Shown here: positions 6,831 to 13,976 of the stretch, in pieces
How the letters are laid out: each line of letters opens with the position of its first letter
Numbering within the stretch: the first letter of the stretch is position 1
Source of the DNA: JANXPZ01 sp033853925
Lineage (GTDB): Bacteria; Eisenbacteria; RBG-16-71-46
Assembly (NCBI GenBank): GCA_033853925.1
Contig: JAWOLC010000102.1
Location: 1-18,271 of the forward strand
Direction: 5' to 3'
Length of the DNA stretch: 18,271 nucleotides
The notes under the pieces: generated by a model
Database searches by the model: none
The model's input: the letters and a program-made list of their open reading frames with translations, nothing else
What the model was told of the DNA's origin: nothing
Made by a program: the position numbers and the translations under genes

Positions 6831-8033
6831 ATGAAGGCGAAGAAGCAGGGAATCCACACCAGGCTCGTCCACTCCGGCCACCACCACGATCCCGCCGGGG
6901 CCGTGACGGTCCCCATCTACCAGACCTCCACCTTCGCCTTCCGCGACGCGCAGCACGGCGCCGCGCTCTTCGGCGGCACCGAGGACGGGTACATCTACAC
7001 GCGCATCGGCAACCCGACGATCCGGGCGCTCGAGGAGGCCGTGGGCGAGCTGGAGAACGGCCACCGCGGGATCGCCACCAGCTCGGGAATGGGCGCGGTG
7101 TCGGTGGTGTACCTGGCCCTGCTCGAGCAGGGCGCGCACATGGTGAGCACGGCCTCCGTCTACGGGCCGTCGCGCGTCCTCGTCGAGTCGCATCTCGCCC
7201 GCTTCGGCGTCCAGGGCACGTTCGTGGACACCACCGACCCCGAGAACGTCCGCCGGGCCCTGCGGCCCAACACTCGGCTGGTCTACGTCGAGACGCCCTC
7301 GAACCCGGCCATGCAGGTCACGGACCTGCGCGCCGTCGCGCCGATCGCCCACGCCCATGGCGCCTGCCTCGTCGTGGACAACACCTTCGCCTCGCCCTAC
7401 CTGCAGAAGCCTCTCGACCTGGGGGCCGACGTCTCCCTGCACTCCGTCACCAAGTTCATCAACGGCCACGCGGACGTCGTGGGCGGAATCCTGGTGGCGA
7501 AGGACGCCGACCTCGACCGCCGCCTGCGCCCGCTGATGATCTCCCTGGGCTGCAACATGGATCCGCACCAGGCCTTCATGGTGCTGCGCGGCCTGCGGAC
7601 CCTGGGCATCCGCGTCGAGCGCGCGCAGCAGGGCGCCCTGGCCGTGGCCCGCTGGCTGGAGGCGCGGCCCGAGGTGGAGTGGGTGCGCTACATCGGCCTG
7701 CCTTCGCATCCGCAACACGAGCTGGCGGCGCGGCAGATGTCGGGCTTCGGCTCCATGATCAGCTTCGAGCTGAAGGGCGGCCTCGACGCCGGCCGCGCGG
7801 TGATGGACCACGTGCAGGTGGCCACGCTCGCGGTCTCGCTGGGCGGCGTCGAGTCGCTGATCGAGCATCCCGCGTCGATGACCCATGCCGGCATGGCCCG
7901 CGAGCACCGGCTGGCGGCGGGCATCACCGACGGCCTCGTGCGCTTCTCCGTGGGCATCGAGGACGCGGACGACCTGATCGCCGACCTCGAGCAGGCCTTC
8001 ACGCACATCCCCGTGGCCGCGGGCTCGAGGTAG
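6831..8033 (+). CDS. PLP-dependent Cys/Met metabolism enzyme (gamma-lyase/synthase family)
   Basis: This 400-residue protein belongs to the cystathionine gamma-synthase/methionine gamma-lyase fold. The PLP lysine is K208 in SVTKFINGH, the pyridine-binding Asp is D183 in VVDNTFASPY, and the phosphate-binding residues are Y56 and R58 in YIYTRIGNPT. Y111 matches the catalytic tyrosine. Length and overall sequence resemble methionine gamma-lyases of about 398 residues. However, residues associated with methionine recognition in the Pseudomonas putida enzyme (C116, K240, D241) correspond to P113 and about M236 and I237 here. The substrate could be cystathionine, homocysteine or an O-acylhomoserine instead. 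The ATG at 6831 follows GGAGAGG (6819-6825) by 5 nt; the in-frame upstream extension has no such support. No strong terminator is visible downstream. Confidence 0.9.
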   Translation: MKAKKQGIHTRLVHSGHHHDPAGAVTVPIYQTSTFAFRDAQHGAALFGGTEDGYIYTRIGNPTIRALEEAVGELENGHRGIATSSGMGAVSVVYLALLEQGAHMVSTASVYGPSRVLVESHLARFGVQGTFVDTTDPENVRRALRPNTRLVYVETPSNPAMQVTDLRAVAPIAHAHGACLVVDNTFASPYLQKPLDLGADVSLHSVTKFINGHADVVGGILVAKDADLDRRLRPLMISLGCNMDPHQAFMVLRGLRTLGIRVERAQQGALAVARWLEARPEVEWVRYIGLPSHPQHELAARQMSGFGSMISFELKGGLDAGRAVMDHVQVATLAVSLGGVESLIEHPASMTHAGMAREHRLAAGITDGLVRFSVGIEDADDLIADLEQAFTHIPVAAGSR

Positions 8034-8081
8034 GCCTTCGCCCCACGTTGCCGAGCGCTGGGAGGCCCTCGTGCCGTGCGA

Positions 8082-8110
8082 TTGACGAGGCCGCCGCTCT
8101 CGACTACCAT
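8082..8110 (+). promoter_or_regulatory. Sigma70-like promoter upstream of rsgA
   Basis: TTGACG (8082-8087, five of six consensus positions) and TACCAT (8105-8110, four of six) are separated by exactly 17 bp. This is the best sigma70-type match I found in the window. Transcription would start near 8117, giving a leader of almost 250 nt before rsgA. Confidence 0.5.
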
Positions 8111-8364
8111 GCATCTCGTCGCGGCAGGGCATGGTGCCCGCGTCCGACCGGAGGGGACGTTCATGGCGGCCCTTGCGCTCCGTCTCGCGCCACGTTTCCT
8201 CCGCAGCTACCGCTGAGCCCATCCTGCTCGGCCCGCGGCCGCTCCGTGAGGAGCGGCCGATCTCGTTCCTCCCCTCGAGATCCGCCGCCTCGTGGCTCCG
8301 CCGGGGACGTCCCGGCGCGCTCGGCGCGCCCCGATTGCCGGCTCTCTGCGAGGAAGGTCACGCC
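8111..8364 (+). promoter_or_regulatory. Structured leader of rsgA with consecutive hairpins
   Basis: This is the larger part of a 331-bp gap (8034-8364) without a conventional gene. It holds a perfect 10-bp stem (8236-8245 with 8250-8259) closed by a GNRA-type GTGA loop, abutting a second perfect 7-bp stem (8259-8265 with 8276-8282) whose 10-nt loop is TTCCTCCCCT. A third 7-bp stem (8299-8305 with 8311-8317) has a 5-nt loop. TTCCTC in the second loop (8266-8271) is complementary to GAGGAA (8350-8355) in the rsgA ribosome-binding site. Hairpins arise easily in DNA this GC-rich, so the role as an attenuator or translational switch is inference. The part from 8034 to 8081 shows nothing. Confidence 0.35.
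8163..8216 (+). CDS. Possible 17-codon leader peptide before rsgA
   Basis: A 17-codon frame, MAALALRLAPRFLRSYR, starts with ATG 6 nt after GGAGGGG (8150-8156), a better ribosome-binding site than several genes here possess. It ends 19 nt before the first leader hairpin and lies downstream of the promoter-like site at 8082-8110. This order resembles a leader-peptide arrangement. Four of the 17 codons are arginine and four are leucine, which is not extreme for this composition. It could be a chance frame. Confidence 0.25.
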   Translation: MAALALRLAPRFLRSYR

Positions 8365-9438
8365 ATGTCCCTGGAGCATCTCGGCTGGAACGATCGTCTC
8401 GAGCACGACTTCGAATCCCATCGGGCCCGCGGCCTCTGGGCCGCGCGCGTCGCCCGCGAGGAGCGCGGCCGCTATCGCGTGCTCGGCACCGGCGGCGACC
8501 GCGCGGCCGTGGCCGGCGGCCGGCTTCGCCGCTCGGCCTCGGCCCGGGCCGACCTTCCCACGGTGGGCGACTGGGTCGCCGTCCGCCCCGCCCTCGACGA
8601 CGGCCCCCTGGTCATCGAGGCGGTGCTGCCGCGCGCCAGCGTCTTCCTGCGCAAATCCGCGGGCCCGCGCACGGAGCCGCAAGCCCTCGCGGCCAACGTG
8701 GACTCGGTCCTGGTCGTCGCGGGCCTCGACGCCGAGTACAACCCGCGACGGATCGAGCGCTATCTCGCCGCGGCCTGGGACAGCGGCGCCCTGCCGGTCG
8801 TCGTCCTCAACAAGGCGGACCTCGTCGAGGACCGGGAGGACCGAGTCGTCGAGACCCGTCTCTCGGCTCCCGGCGTGGAGGTCGTGGCCCTGAGCGCCCG
8901 CACCGGCGAAGGGCTCGAGGGCCTCGCACCCTGCCTTGCGCCCGGCCGCACGGTCGCGCTCCTGGGCTCCTCGGGCGTCGGGAAGTCCACGCTCGTGAAC
9001 GCGCTGCTCGGGGAGCCTCGCCAGGCCACGGCCGAGGTCCGCCCGTCCGACGCGCGGGGGCGGCACACGACCACGCGCCGCGACCTGCTCGTGCTGCCGG
9101 GGGGCGCGCTGCTCATCGACACTCCCGGCCTGCGCGAGCTCCAGCTCTGGGCCGACGAGGATTCGCTCTCCGGCGCGTTCCCGGACATCGAGGAGCTGGC
9201 CGCCGGCTGCCGCTTCCGCGACTGCTGGCACGAGGAGGAGCCCGGCTGCGCCGTGCGGGAGAGCGTGGCACGCGGCACGCTGGCGGCCGGGCGGCTCGAG
9301 AGCTGGCGAAAGCTGCAGCGCGAGCTGCGCTGGCTCGCGGGCAAGCAGGACGTGCGGCTCCGCCTCGAGGAGACGGCGCGCTGGCGGATGCTGCACCGCT
9401 CCCTGCGCCTGCATCCCAAGTACCGGGGGCGAGGGTGA
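8365..9438 (+). CDS. rsgA: Ribosome small-subunit-dependent GTPase A
   Basis: RsgA is a circularly permuted GTPase that acts in late 30S ribosomal subunit maturation. The 357-residue product has the expected order: an N-terminal OB-like domain (about 30-115), then the permuted motifs G4 NKAD (149-152), G5-like SART, G1 GSSGVGKST (201-209), the conserved TTTRRD stretch, G3 DTPGL, and a C-terminal zinc knuckle with C282, C287, H289 and C295 (CRFRDCWHEEEPGC). Length fits the family. The ATG at 8365 follows GAGGAAGG (8350-8357) by 7 nt; the frame remains open further upstream, but that extension looks non-coding. The gene appears monocistronic behind its own leader. Confidence 0.95.
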   Translation: MSLEHLGWNDRLEHDFESHRARGLWAARVAREERGRYRVLGTGGDRAAVAGGRLRRSASARADLPTVGDWVAVRPALDDGPLVIEAVLPRASVFLRKSAGPRTEPQALAANVDSVLVVAGLDAEYNPRRIERYLAAAWDSGALPVVVLNKADLVEDREDRVVETRLSAPGVEVVALSARTGEGLEGLAPCLAPGRTVALLGSSGVGKSTLVNALLGEPRQATAEVRPSDARGRHTTTRRDLLVLPGGALLIDTPGLRELQLWADEDSLSGAFPDIEELAAGCRFRDCWHEEEPGCAVRESVARGTLAAGRLESWRKLQRELRWLAGKQDVRLRLEETARWRMLHRSLRLHPKYRGRG

Positions 9439-9489
9439 GCGGGCGGGCCGCGCCGGCGCCGGCGACGGGCGCACGCCGGGGCCCGGGCG

Positions 9490-9495
9490 TAGACT
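9490..9495 (+). promoter_or_regulatory. -10-like box placed for a leaderless transcript
   Basis: TAGACT ends 6 nt before the ATG at 9502, so transcription starting about 7 nt past the box would begin at the start codon itself. There is no purine-rich ribosome-binding site at a usual distance before this ATG. The -35 region is featureless GC. Confidence 0.35.
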
Positions 9496-9501
9496 CTCCG
9501 C

Positions 9502-10668
9502 ATGCGCACGAGGTGGTGGCTCCTCGGCCTCGTGGCCGCCGCGGCCCTCGTCTGGCTCTGGGCCAGCGGCTCCCTCGCCCGAGCCCTCCTCGCGCTCGAG
9601 ATCATGGACGAGCTACGCGAGCCGGGAGCGCGCTCCTGGCTGAGCCGAGCCACGCCGCCGCCGCGCGTGCGCGCGACCACGCTGGCGGCGGAGGGCGCCG
9701 GCTTCGCGGCCGACGTCTACGAGCCGGCCGAGGGCCGTGCCCAGCCCCTGCTGCTCGTCCCCGGCATGGTCCCCGAGGGCAAGGACGACCCGCGCGTGGC
9801 TCCCTTCGCCGCGGCCATGGCGCGGGCGGGATTCCGCGTGATCGTCCCCGATCTGCCGTCCTTCCAGAGCCTGGTCGTCCAGCCCGCGAACGTGCGCGAG
9901 CTGGCGGCGGCCGTTGCCGCGACGACGGCGCGGAGGGATCTGGCGCCCCGCGGGCGCACGGGCCTCTTCGGCGTCTCGTTCGCCGGCGGGATCGCCGTGC
10001 TCGCGCTGCGCGAGCCAGCCGTGGCCCGGCGCGTCTCCTTCCTGGTCACGATGGGCGCCTACGCGGACCTGGACAGCACGCTCACCTTCCTCGCCACCGG
10101 GCGCACGTTCGTGCGCGGCCGCGCCCATCACGTCGAGGTGGATCCCTACTCGCAGTTCGTCTTCGTCCGCACCTACGAGGAGTTCCTTCCCGATCCCCGT
10201 GACCGCGAGCGGCTCGAGGCCATGGCCCGCCGCCGTTGGAACGACCCCTCGGCGCCGCTCGCCGATCTGGCGGACTCCCTGAGCCCGGCGGGCCGGCTGC
10301 CCTACGAGCTGTTCGTGACCGCGGCACCCGCCGCCGTCCCGGCCCTGCTCGCGCGGCTCCCGGCCGCGCTGGAGCAGCGCATGGCCGTGCTCTCGCCCGA
10401 GCGGCAGGACCTCTCCCGGCTGCGCGTGCCCGTCTTCCTCGCGCACGCCTGGGACGACGGGACGGTTCCCGTGGGCGAGACCTGGCGGCTCGCGCGCCTG
10501 CTGCGCCGCCACACGCGGGTGCAGCGCATCCTGCTGCGCACGGTGGGGCACGTCGAGGCCGAGCCCTGGCACCGCCACCTGCGCCGCTTCCTCGCCGAGG
10601 ACGTGCCCGAGGCCTGGCGGCTCGAAGGCTGGCTCTGCGCCCTGCTGGCCGAGCGGGGCCGCAGCTGA
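9502..10668 (+). CDS. Membrane-anchored alpha/beta hydrolase
   Basis: The 388-residue protein starts with a positively charged N-terminus and one hydrophobic segment (about residues 6-20), suggesting an uncleaved membrane anchor or signal sequence. The rest looks like an alpha/beta hydrolase: strand LLLVPGM (83-89) with the likely oxyanion region, a nucleophile elbow FGVSFAGG with Ser159 (G-x-S-x-A rather than the common G-x-S-x-G), acid Asp318 or Asp319 in HAWDDGTVP, and His350 in VGHVEAE. A helical insertion occupies about residues 190-300, the usual position of a lid. The substrate is unknown. The gene ends 77 nt before lgt on the same strand and may be co-expressed with it, although lgt has its own -10-like word. 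Confidence 0.82.
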   Translation: MRTRWWLLGLVAAAALVWLWASGSLARALLALEIMDELREPGARSWLSRATPPPRVRATTLAAEGAGFAADVYEPAEGRAQPLLLVPGMVPEGKDDPRVAPFAAAMARAGFRVIVPDLPSFQSLVVQPANVRELAAAVAATTARRDLAPRGRTGLFGVSFAGGIAVLALREPAVARRVSFLVTMGAYADLDSTLTFLATGRTFVRGRAHHVEVDPYSQFVFVRTYEEFLPDPRDRERLEAMARRRWNDPSAPLADLADSLSPAGRLPYELFVTAAPAAVPALLARLPAALEQRMAVLSPERQDLSRLRVPVFLAHAWDDGTVPVGETWRLARLLRRHTRVQRILLRTVGHVEAEPWHRHLRRFLAEDVPEAWRLEGWLCALLAERGRS

Positions 10669-10731
10669 GGAGGGCTCCGGCGCGCGAGCCACGGCGGTCC
10701 GCGCCAGCCGTGCGCCCGGCGGCGGCGGGCG

Positions 10732-10740
10732 CTAGAATGC
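10732..10740 (+). promoter_or_regulatory. -10-like word CTAGAATGC at the lgt start
   Basis: TAGAAT (10733-10738) matches five of six -10 consensus positions and ends 7 nt before the ATG at 10746, so a leaderless lgt transcript is plausible. No -35 match is visible. The same 9-mer occurs on the minus strand at 3941-3949 and 18201-18209. Confidence 0.4.
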
Positions 10741-10745
10741 CGCCG

Positions 10746-11525
10746 ATGATCACGGTGAACTGGGATCCGATGCCGCACCTGGGGCCCGTGCCCATCAACT
10801 GGTACGGACTCACCTACGCCCTCGGGGCCGTGGCGGCGGGCACGATGGCCCTGCGGCGGGCGCCCCGGGAGCGGTTGCCCGCCGAGAAGCTCGAGACGCT
10901 GCTGGTCTGGCTCCTCGCCGGCGTCGTGCTCGGGGCGCGGCTGTACTTCGTGGCCCAGAACCAGCCCCTCGAGTACCTGCGCGAGCCCTGGCGAATCCTG
11001 GCCGTGTGGGAAGGCGGTCTCGCCTACTTCGGCGGCCTCTTCGGCGCCCTGTTGGCGGGCTGGGCGTTCTGCCTGAGGCACGAGCTGTCCTTCGCGCGGG
11101 TCGCCGACCTCTTCGCGCCGGCCATCCCCGTCGGCTCCGCGATCGGGCGGATCAGCTGCGGACTCGATGGCATGGACTACGGGACGCCCACGAGGCTCCC
11201 GTGGGGAGTCGTCTACACGAACCCGCACAGCTACGCCCCGAACGACGGGATCCCGCGGCACCCCGACCAGTACTACGAGCTGCTCGGCGATCTGGCGATC
11301 GCCGCGCTGCTCCTGCGCCTGCGCGACCGCTTGCCGCCGGGCGGCCTCTTCCTGCTCTACCTCGTGCTCTTCTCGGTCCTGCGCTTCTTCCTCTTCTTCG
11401 TGCGCGGGAACGTACCCGCCGTGGGCTGGGGGCTGAAGAACGCGCAGTGGACGGCACTCGCGATCCTGGTCGTGGCGGCGCCGGCGCTGGGCTTCACCCT
11501 CGCGCGCTCGCGACGCCCGCGCTGA
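10746..11525 (+). CDS. lgt: Prolipoprotein diacylglyceryl transferase
   Basis: Lgt transfers diacylglycerol from phosphatidylglycerol to the lipobox cysteine of prolipoproteins in the inner membrane. The 259-residue product has several hydrophobic segments and the family landmarks: PINWYGLTYALG near the N-terminus (Y20, matching E. coli Y26), GGLAYFGG (90-97), the signature GRISCGLDGMDYG (134-146), and HPDQYYELLGD, corresponding to the common HPTQLYE. Compared with E. coli, R143 is kept (R135) but N146 is Cys138 and H103 is Phe95. A GRxxC variant is, from memory, found in other phyla. An in-frame ATG at 10737 overlaps the -10-like box, so I prefer 10746. Two putative lipoproteins in this window would be substrates. 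Confidence 0.9.
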   Translation: MITVNWDPMPHLGPVPINWYGLTYALGAVAAGTMALRRAPRERLPAEKLETLLVWLLAGVVLGARLYFVAQNQPLEYLREPWRILAVWEGGLAYFGGLFGALLAGWAFCLRHELSFARVADLFAPAIPVGSAIGRISCGLDGMDYGTPTRLPWGVVYTNPHSYAPNDGIPRHPDQYYELLGDLAIAALLLRLRDRLPPGGLFLLYLVLFSVLRFFLFFVRGNVPAVGWGLKNAQWTALAILVVAAPALGFTLARSRRPR

Positions 11526-11530
11526 TCCCC

Positions 11531-11637
11531 GCGCGGAGGCTCGCGCCTCGAACGGGCGGGTCGGGTCTCCGGCTCGGACCCCCCGCGCCGAGGCTCGCGT
11601 CTCGAACGGCGTTCGGGTCTCCGGCTCGGCCCCCCCC
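11531..11637 (+). repeat. Two-copy tandem repeat of about 54 bp
   Basis: Two adjacent copies (about 11531-11584 and 11585-11637) differ by three substitutions and a 2-nt indel. Each contains GAGGCTCGCG(C/T)CTC, which in the first copy forms a 5-bp hairpin, followed by TCGGGTCTCCGGCTCGG and a run of C. The array lies 5 nt after the lgt stop. It may help end lgt transcription or be a remnant of a repeat family. The rest of the gap to 11758 shows only weak echoes of these words. Confidence 0.7.
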
Positions 11638-11758
11638 GGTCCGCGCAACGCGCGCTCTGTCGAGTCCGCTCGGCCGCGCCGCGGCGAGCGGGCTCGAGCC
11701 TCGCTCTCTCCTTCCCGCCGGGACGCCGCGCGCATCCAACGGCTCGGGGGTGAGAGAG

Positions 11759-13063
11759 ATGAGAAGTTGCTGGTTTGCCATGATCCTGCTGGCCGGACTG
11801 CTCGTCGCGCCCGGCCGGGCGACGGCGGACTGGGGGATGGCGGGATCCGTCGCGTACGGCCCGGCCGTGGACGCCTCGGTCTTCTACGATGCCTTGAGCC
11901 CGTACGGCGACTGGGTCTCGGTGCCGGGCTGGGGCTGGTGCTGGCGGCCGCTGGACGTGCCGCCCGGCTGGCGGCCCTACACCGAAGGGCACTGGGACTA
12001 TACGGACCTCGGCTACACGTGGGTGTCCGACTACGACTGGGGCTGGGCTCCCTTCCACTACGGCCGCTGGGCCTACGATCCCTTCTACGGCTGGCTGTGG
12101 ATCCCCGGGTACGAATGGGCGCCCGCCTGGGTGGCCTGGCGCTGGAGCGACGACTGGTGCGGCTGGGCCCCGCTGCCTCCGGGCGTGGCCTGGAGCGCGA
12201 GCTTCGGCCTCACCTTCGAGCGCGGCTTCGACCTCGACCGCGTGGTGCCCACGCAGGGCTGGTGCTTCGTGCGCTCGCGCGACTTGTTCGCGCCCCGCGT
12301 CGAGGGCCGACTCGTGCCCGCGGCGCGCAACCTGACGCTCCTGCCCGAGACGCGTGAGGTCACGCGCTTCGCCTCGCTGCGCGGGCGCCCCGTCGTGCGC
12401 GGCCCCGACGTCGGGCGGCTGGAGAGGCTGACCGGACACATCGTCCCCCGCTACCACGTCACCGACTGGCGCGGGGCCTTCCCGGCCGGCGGGATGCGCG
12501 AGAGCGGCCGCACGCTGGCGATCTACCGCCCCGTGGTGCGCGCCGCCCGGCCCGGGGCCTCGCCCGCGCCGAGGGCGATGACCGCGCGCGGGCCGCGGAT
12601 CATCGAGCGTGGCGCCCCGAGCGGTGAGCGGCGCTATGACTCCTGGCTCGCGGGGCAGCGACGGCAGCTCGACCACATCCAGCGCGAGGAGCGGTCGCGG
12701 CCGCCCGCGGGCCTCGGCCAGGAGGAGCTGCAGCGCCGGCAGGAGCTGGAGCGGAGCGCCCTCGAGTCGCAGGCCCGGCAGGAGCGCCAGGTGATGAGCA
12801 ACCTTCGCCGCCAGGAGGCGCCGCCGGCCGCGCGAGGAAGCGAGTGGCGAGGGCCCAGTCGCGCGCCAGCGTCGCAGCCCTACGCGGGCCAGGCCGGCCG
12901 CGGCGGCTACGCGCCGAGCCGGGAAGGCGGCTCGGGCGGCAATCCGCACGGCGGTGGCGGAGACCGCGGTGGCGATCGCGGCGGTGGCGGCCGCGGTGGC
13001 GATCACGGCGGTGGCGGTCGCGGTGGCGATCACGGCGGGGGTGGGCGCCGCGGCCGAGGCTGA
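11759..13063 (+). CDS. Secreted DUF6600-type Tyr/Trp/Gly-rich protein
   Basis: The 434-residue protein has a signal peptide (MRSCWFAMILLAGLLVAPGR, then ATA before Asp-Trp). Residues of about 35-150 repeat the Y/W/G pattern that I associate with DUF6600: FYDALSPYGDWV, WRPYTEGHWDYTD, WGWAPFHYGRWAYDP, YGWLWIPGYEWAPAWVAWRW. Several Gly-Trp-containing units follow one another, suggesting a repetitive beta structure. The middle is basic, and about residues 290-365 form a charged Gln/Glu/Arg helix or coiled coil. The end is a Gly-rich tail with a 9-residue repeat. Molecular function is unknown; it presumably acts in the periplasm or at the cell surface. The ATG at 11759 follows a GGGGGTGAG stretch. 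A GTG at 11750 in the same frame would add three residues. A strong terminator follows. Confidence 0.85.
   Translation: MRSCWFAMILLAGLLVAPGRATADWGMAGSVAYGPAVDASVFYDALSPYGDWVSVPGWGWCWRPLDVPPGWRPYTEGHWDYTDLGYTWVSDYDWGWAPFHYGRWAYDPFYGWLWIPGYEWAPAWVAWRWSDDWCGWAPLPPGVAWSASFGLTFERGFDLDRVVPTQGWCFVRSRDLFAPRVEGRLVPAARNLTLLPETREVTRFASLRGRPVVRGPDVGRLERLTGHIVPRYHVTDWRGAFPAGGMRESGRTLAIYRPVVRAARPGASPAPRAMTARGPRIIERGAPSGERRYDSWLAGQRRQLDHIQREERSRPPAGLGQEELQRRQELERSALESQARQERQVMSNLRRQEAPPAARGSEWRGPSRAPASQPYAGQAGRGGYAPSREGGSGGNPHGGGGDRGGDRGGGGRGGDHGGGGRGGDHGGGGRRGRG
12965..13045 (+). repeat. Three 27-bp units encoding the Gly-rich tail
   Basis: Units at 12965-12991, 12992-13018 and 13019-13045 are nearly identical and in frame. 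They encode RGGDRGGGG, RGGDHGGGG and RGGDHGGGG (residues 403-429). Near-identical DNA indicates recent duplication, and the copy number is likely to vary between strains. Confidence 0.85.
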
Positions 13064-13090
13064 GCGGGGCGGCCACGCCCTTCGCGAATC

Positions 13091-13118
13091 GGGCGGGGAT
13101 CTCGCGGGATCCCCGCCC
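13091..13118. terminator. Intrinsic terminator between convergent genes
   Basis: A perfect 11-bp stem (13091-13101 with 13108-13118) has a 6-nt loop and is followed on the plus strand by a short pyrimidine tail, TTCCTTC. It lies 28 nt after the stop of the DUF6600-type gene and before the stop of the opposing lipoprotein gene, so it can serve both. Confidence 0.75.
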
Positions 13119-13175
13119 TTCCTTCATGCGCGCCCCGACGCGCCGGGGGGAACGAGCTACCCCCGGGACAGGACA

Positions 13176-13976
13176 CTAGGCGCCGTGACGGAGGCCGCGC
13201 GCACGGCGGCTCGCGGTGACCGCGCCGTGGATGACGAAGTCCACCGGGGCCCCCGGCTCGAGCCGCACCTGATAGCCCTTCGAGCGCGCCACGGCGACGC
13301 CGGAAGCGCCGCCGCCCAGCAGGGCGCCGACGAGAGCACCGTGCCCGCTTCCGCCGATCGCCCGGCCGATGAGGGCGCCCGCAGCGGTCCCGGCCGCGAT
13401 GCCGCCGACGTTTCGCGCCCGCGGCGAGCCGGCCACGAACTCGCGACTCGAGCCGCGCACCGCGTAGGCTCGGCCGCGCACCGTGAGCGAGACGAGTGTG
13501 AGCCGCAGCTGCGCGCGGCTCCCGCGACGGGCCGGGATCGCCCGGCTCACGACGCCTCGCGCCTCGCTTCCGGCGGGGACCAGGACGCGCCCCGACTCGC
13601 GGACGGGCGCGCGCACCCGGCCGACCCAGCGCTCGCCGGCGCGAGCGCTCGCGGACGAGAGCCCGGCATCCAGAGCGACCCGAACCACGCTGCCCGAAGG
13701 CAGCGCCAGCCCGTCTTCCCGTCCAGGCCGCTCGGGGATCGCGAGCGAGGCGGGCTTGGGCCAGCCACCACGCGTCTGGCGGCCGTGCCGCCCGGGCGAG
13801 CCGGACGAGGGCGGGGCGGGTGCGCGCGCATCCGGAGCCTTCGGGGCGAAGCCTCCGGGCGGCTGTTCCTGGGGGTTGCTCACGGCCGTGGTGTCGTTCC
13901 GGCTCAGAGTGGTCTGCTTCCCGGCCGAGCCGCATCCGGCCAGGAAGATCACCGCGGCCGCGAGTGCCAACCGCAT
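13176..13976 (-). CDS. Glycine-zipper lipoprotein
   Basis: The 266-residue product starts with a textbook lipoprotein signal, MRLALAAAVIFLAGC, with lipobox L-A-G-C and Cys15 as the modified residue. A disordered Pro/Gly/Ser-rich linker runs to about residue 85. A beta-rich domain follows: LPSGSVVRVALDAGLSS, then a GERWVGRV strand and a VLVPAGSEARGVV strand pair. Next comes a glycine zipper, GGIAAGTAAGALIGRAIGGS and GALVGALLGGGASG, then a final strand region, EPGAPVDFVIHGAV. This order, 'Val/Pro-x-Gly-Thr/Ser start, inner strands, glycine zipper, closing strand', is familiar from Acidobacteriota envelope proteins, though I know of no assigned function. A GAGGGGGG ribosome-binding site precedes the ATG at 13976. 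It is probably an outer-membrane or periplasmic lipoprotein. Confidence 0.82.
   Translation of the reverse strand: MRLALAAAVIFLAGCGSAGKQTTLSRNDTTAVSNPQEQPPGGFAPKAPDARAPAPPSSGSPGRHGRQTRGGWPKPASLAIPERPGREDGLALPSGSVVRVALDAGLSSASARAGERWVGRVRAPVRESGRVLVPAGSEARGVVSRAIPARRGSRAQLRLTLVSLTVRGRAYAVRGSSREFVAGSPRARNVGGIAAGTAAGALIGRAIGGSGHGALVGALLGGGASGVAVARSKGYQVRLEPGAPVDFVIHGAVTASRRARGLRHGA

Noticed and set aside
8034..8364. N-terminal extension of rsgA back to 8131
   Set aside because: The upstream residues do not resemble RsgA, and a good ribosome-binding site precedes the ATG at 8365. The stretch is better read as a leader.
11006..11758. Long N-terminal extension of the DUF6600-type frame
   Set aside because: The extension overlaps lgt out of frame and crosses the tandem repeat. 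A signal peptide and purine-rich ribosome-binding site place the start at 11759.
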